Part shown: one piece after another, positions 60,916 through 64,000 of the stretch
Layout of the letters: the number at the start of each line of letters is the position of its first letter
Position numbering within the stretch: the first letter of the stretch is position 1
Origin: Alteromonas sp. IB21
GTDB taxonomy: Bacteria > Pseudomonadota > Gammaproteobacteria > Enterobacterales > Alteromonadaceae
Assembly: GCF_016405965.1 (NCBI RefSeq)
Contig: NZ_JAEFCD010000001.1
Span: 169,813 to 233,812, forward strand
DNA length: 64,000 nt
Direction: 5' to 3'
Program-made: the position numbers and the translations under genes
The notes under the pieces: model-generated
Databases searched by the model: none
Seen by the model: the letters and a program-made list of their open reading frames with translations, nothing else
What the model was told of the DNA's origin: nothing

Positions 60916-63726
60916 TTAGAAGGTCACGTTTACGCGTGAGTAGAAGAATTGTCCAGGGATTTCATACATAGACGGGTCGAAGCTGTTAGCAAACGTCGAG
61001 TAAGAAACTTCTGGGTCGGTGTCGAACAAGTTGTTCACACCTACAGTAATGCGAAGGTTATCATTAACTGCATAGCCTAGCGATACATCGTGATAAGCCA
61101 TTGCTTCTAGCTCGTTGAAGCTATCGCCTTCTTCTGCAGTTGGATCAACCGGATCACTACATAGCTGCTGATCAAGTGCACCGCCGTCGATTTGACATAG
61201 CTCAGTCGTGTTACCGATGTAACGCACTAACCAGTTAGCTGTCCAATCGTCGTAGTTCCAAGTAAGTGCTAAGTTAGTACGTAGACGTGGAACAACGTCA
61301 CGGTCACCCGCTTGACCTGCATCGTTAAAGGTCTCTGAAGTACCGCTTACTGGGTCAACAACAATCAGTGAACGCTCATCGATGTATGTACCATCCCAGT
61401 TTATACGGAAATCACCGTATTCAGTCTCGAAGTTGTACGCTACGTTGTAATCGAAACCAGAAGTCGTTTGACCACCTAGGTTGATTTGACCGTTAAATAG
61501 GTCAACAACGTTACCGCCAGCACCACGAGTGATTAGTGAACAGAGTGTTTCACCTGTCTCAGCACACGCGTTAAGGATAGTTTGCGCACCTACTGAAGAT
61601 ACAGCTTGGTCAACTTCAATATCGAACACGTCAAACGTGATTGATAAACCTTCAATTTGCGCAGGTGAGTAAACGAAACCATAAGTAAAGCTTTCAGCTT
61701 CTTCAGCCTGTAAGTTCGCGTTACCACCAACGGTGATACGAATCTGTGAGTTAGGCTGAACATAACTTGCTGGAATACCCGCACAACCAGGAAGGTTAGG
61801 GTTACCCGCTGCACCGCCGTTACATGGATCCGTTAGTGGTGGGAATGCATCGCTGTTACCGCTAAACAACTCGTCGATAGAAGGTGCACGGAACGCTTCA
61901 GACCATGTACCACGTACAAGTAGGTCTTCGTTAATACGCCACTTAAGGCCAACTTTAGAGTTAGTTGTATCACCGAAGTTGCTGTAATCCGAGTAACGAG
62001 TAGCAAGTTCTAGGTCTAGTTGCTCTACACCAGGCATATCTGAAAGTAGAGGTACTGCAAGCTCTAGGTAAGCTTCTTCAACACTGAACGCACCTGAGGT
62101 AGGCAAACGCGCGTTACCAGAAGTGATACCCGCAGCAATGATTGCATCAGGCTGGTCGTAACCTGACTGCCAGCGCTTCTCGTAACCCGCAGCAAATGCT
62201 AGGTAGCCCGCTGGTAGTTCAAATACTTCACCAGAGATGTTTGCAGAGTAGCTCTCAAGAGCTGAGTTAAGCTCGTCTTGTGCAGTAAAGGTAATGTAAT
62301 CAAGCATTTCTTGCGTGATTGTGCCTTCACCGATAACTTCAGGTGCACCACCAAATAAGTTCAGAGGAACGCAGTCGCCAGTACAATTAGCAGGGTCACC
62401 AAGCGCGCTTCTTACGCGGTCCATGTTAAGTAGGCCGTCGGTAGATGTGTTCTGAGTGATATCTGCATAAGTATAGTTTACATCCCAGAAGAACTCTCTG
62501 TCAGCAAACTCAAATACACCTTCAAAACCACCGTTGAACTGGAACTGGTCAACGTTCTGCTTGAAGCTACGGAAACCCGCTTCCATCATACGACGACCAA
62601 ATAAGAACATTTCACGAGATGTAGGATCTGACGCGAGGATCGTTGGGTCCGTCGTTACGGTGACGCCGTATGGATTGAACGGGTGATTAGCGGCCAATGT
62701 AGCATCTTCAGCAAACGCGGTACCTAAAAATAATGGCGTAGGCGCAAGAGCCTGCTCTGACTTACGGTTACCGTAGAAGCCCGTTACGTTAACAGATACG
62801 TTGTCTGTAAGCTCATAACGTGCCTGAGTGTAGATATTTGTACGTTCTTGCGGCGTAGATAGATAGTTAAACGGTGCAAAGTTGAAGCGACTATCTGGTT
62901 CAACCCATGGCTCTAGGCCACCGTTACCGTCACCTTGCTGACTGAAACCATTACCGGCCTGGTCAAACGTAAAGAAACGGCCTTGAGGAGGAGCCGATGA
63001 ACCACCAAAACCTGCAGGCGTACCGAAAACAGGTACTGCAGAAATCTCACGGTCGCCCGCTAATGTAGGCTCTTCTTCAACGTAAGAGATGTTGAAGTAT
63101 ACGTTACCTTTGTCGTTCGCTGTACCGAAACCAATGTCCCACTGCTCTTTATTACCGTCGCCTTCATCCCACTGACCAATGTAGCCAGATGCTTGAACGC
63201 CTTCGAAATCTTGACGAGTAATAATGTTTACAACACCCGCAATCGCATCAGAACCGTATACCGCTGAAGCACCGTCTTTCAGTACTTCGATACGCTCGAT
63301 GATTGCAGCTGGAATGTTGTTAAGGTCAACAGAACCGCCAATACCTGGGGCCCAACGCTTGCCGTTAACAAGAACTAGTGTACGGTTTGAACCAATACCA
63401 CGGATGTTAATAGTAGTTGTACCATTACCGCCGTTGTTATTATTGGTGTTGATAGCAGAACCTGCAGAAGGAATTGCTTGAAGAACGTCACCGATTGATG
63501 TAACACCGAACTTTTCGATATCAACACGTGACATCACTGTAACTGGGTTGGCACCTTCGATATCGGTACGACGGATACGAGAACCCGTTACTTCGATTTT
63601 TTCTACTGCGTCCGCTGCTTCTTCGGTTTCCTGTGCGTTAACTGCACCAGTGAAGCCGATAGTTGATGCAGCACCGAATGCGCAAGCTAACTTCACTGAC
63701 TTAGCCAGCTTAGAGTTTGTAAACAT
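60916..63726 (-). CDS. TonB-dependent receptor (large, sphingomonad/alteromonad type)
   Basis: 936-aa outer-membrane receptor. Signal peptide (cleavage near VNAQ), TonB box-like [11 protein letters not shown], plug with [41 protein letters not shown] and [23 protein letters not shown], then the barrel, ending with the terminal aromatic FYSRVNVTF. This N-terminal TGSRIRR type is common among receptors for oligosaccharides or peptides, often beside hydroxylase genes. Substrate unknown. It is followed by a terminator and then at least four dioxygenase-type genes on the same strand. Energised by a TonB complex such as that at 51475-55159. Confidence 0.94.
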   Translation of the reverse strand: MFTNSKLAKSVKLACAFGAASTIGFTGAVNAQETEEAADAVEKIEVTGSRIRRTDIEGANPVTVMSRVDIEKFGVTSIGDVLQAIPSAGSAINTNNNNGGNGTTTINIRGIGSNRTLVLVNGKRWAPGIGGSVDLNNIPAAIIERIEVLKDGASAVYGSDAIAGVVNIITRQDFEGVQASGYIGQWDEGDGNKEQWDIGFGTANDKGNVYFNISYVEEEPTLAGDREISAVPVFGTPAGFGGSSAPPQGRFFTFDQAGNGFSQQGDGNGGLEPWVEPDSRFNFAPFNYLSTPQERTNIYTQARYELTDNVSVNVTGFYGNRKSEQALAPTPLFLGTAFAEDATLAANHPFNPYGVTVTTDPTILASDPTSREMFLFGRRMMEAGFRSFKQNVDQFQFNGGFEGVFEFADREFFWDVNYTYADITQNTSTDGLLNMDRVRSALGDPANCTGDCVPLNLFGGAPEVIGEGTITQEMLDYITFTAQDELNSALESYSANISGEVFELPAGYLAFAAGYEKRWQSGYDQPDAIIAAGITSGNARLPTSGAFSVEEAYLELAVPLLSDMPGVEQLDLELATRYSDYSNFGDTTNSKVGLKWRINEDLLVRGTWSEAFRAPSIDELFSGNSDAFPPLTDPCNGGAAGNPNLPGCAGIPASYVQPNSQIRITVGGNANLQAEEAESFTYGFVYSPAQIEGLSITFDVFDIEVDQAVSSVGAQTILNACAETGETLCSLITRGAGGNVVDLFNGQINLGGQTTSGFDYNVAYNFETEYGDFRINWDGTYIDERSLIVVDPVSGTSETFNDAGQAGDRDVVPRLRTNLALTWNYDDWTANWLVRYIGNTTELCQIDGGALDQQLCSDPVDPTAEEGDSFNELEAMAYHDVSLGYAVNDNLRITVGVNNLFDTDPEVSYSTFANSFDPSMYEIPGQFFYSRVNVTF

Positions 63727-64000
63727 GTATTGTCTCCCTGGACCACTAAAACTCTTAGTGTGTGTTTCTTAAATCGTTTATATAACGAATTATTATTAGT
63801 AAGGTCAAAGCCTCAATTTGATAATAACCACATCCTAAGCACAGGGTCAACTGGGATCAGACGGGTGTTCCCTAAAAGTTCAATTTTTTTTTGTCTTTCA
63901 GCCTTCTTTTGTAAATATTAACTTACATTTAACACTTTAAGCACAAAAGCCGACCTTGCCAGTTCACTTTTTGTGCTGCTTATTAAAAAGGGCGAGGTTT
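63727..64000. other. Upstream region of the TonB-dependent receptor
   Basis: AT-rich 274 bp containing the receptor's promoter (minus strand). I see no classical Fur box, riboswitch or small gene. A T9-rich run lies near 63885-63893. Confidence 0.4.

Noticed and set aside
1..64000. CRISPR array, insertion sequence, prophage or integron
   Set aside because: No regularly spaced repeats, transposase or integrase genes, or terminal inverted repeats with target duplications were seen.

Overview
The window looks like a piece of a marine gammaproteobacterial chromosome from the Alteromonadales, most likely Alteromonas or a close relative. This rests on family knowledge and gene order, not on a database search. 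The supporting signs are a TtpC-type TonB system, TmcA, a prfB-lysS pair with the programmed frameshift, several TonB-dependent receptors, smrB facing prmB-aroC, and moderate GC. Genes are dense and both strands are used. I see no prophage, insertion sequence, CRISPR array or rRNA operon.

Layout. 65-4939: the stress/stationary-phase trio prkA(yeaG)-yeaH-spoVR(ycgB). 4968-9194: an MFS transporter, aroC and prmB on the minus strand, with smrB divergent. 9195-10199: an information-rich 'intergenic' stretch. It holds an unlisted 41-codon membrane peptide behind an FNR-type promoter, a degraded ORF, and a Fur box followed by what looks like an iron-responsive small RNA. 10200-20859: a lytic transglycosylase lipoprotein, gshA, an M16 protease lipoprotein, an HPt protein coupled to a pseudouridine synthase, panE, lysS and prfB. 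21195-24566: a small membrane protein, an Old Yellow Enzyme remnant, and a ferredoxin reductase/fatty-acid desaturase operon behind a FabR/DesT-like operator. 24687-29448: a lipoprotein, a secreted endonuclease/phosphatase-fold protein, a Cds1-like PLP enzyme, a three-gene bacteriocin-like cassette, and an FMN reductase. 29653-35931: argS, prfC, and a MarR-HlyD-DUF2955 efflux operon. 36084-42942: a 7TM diguanylate cyclase, an AKR/MDR oxidoreductase operon next to a deletion scar that fuses two gene remnants, an EamA transporter, holD-rimI and tRNA-Trp. 43149-47139: a TPP-riboswitch-controlled thiamine salvage operon (TonB receptor, YkoF-like protein, PnuT, kinase). 47279-55159: a YciA-like thioesterase, tmcA and the DUF3450-TtpC-ExbB-ExbD-TonB-TPR operon. 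55486-63726: a TonB-dependent receptor followed by a cluster of Fe(II)/2-oxoglutarate dioxygenase-type genes: a prolyl-hydroxylase-like, an aspartyl-hydroxylase-like, a TPR-oxygenase and a further oxygenase, plus one frameshifted oxygenase fragment.

Several parts fit together. The TtpC/TonB system could energise the two TonB receptors in the window, including the thiamine one. The thiamine operon reads as uptake, binding, inner-membrane transport and phosphorylation under one TPP sensor; its leader carries a 7-nt alternative pairing that could release the sequestered ribosome-binding site. The most novel candidates are the double-glycine-leader peptide pair with a putative immunity protein (27978-28584), the Fur-box small RNA (9980-10095), and the receptor/multi-dioxygenase island (55486-63726).
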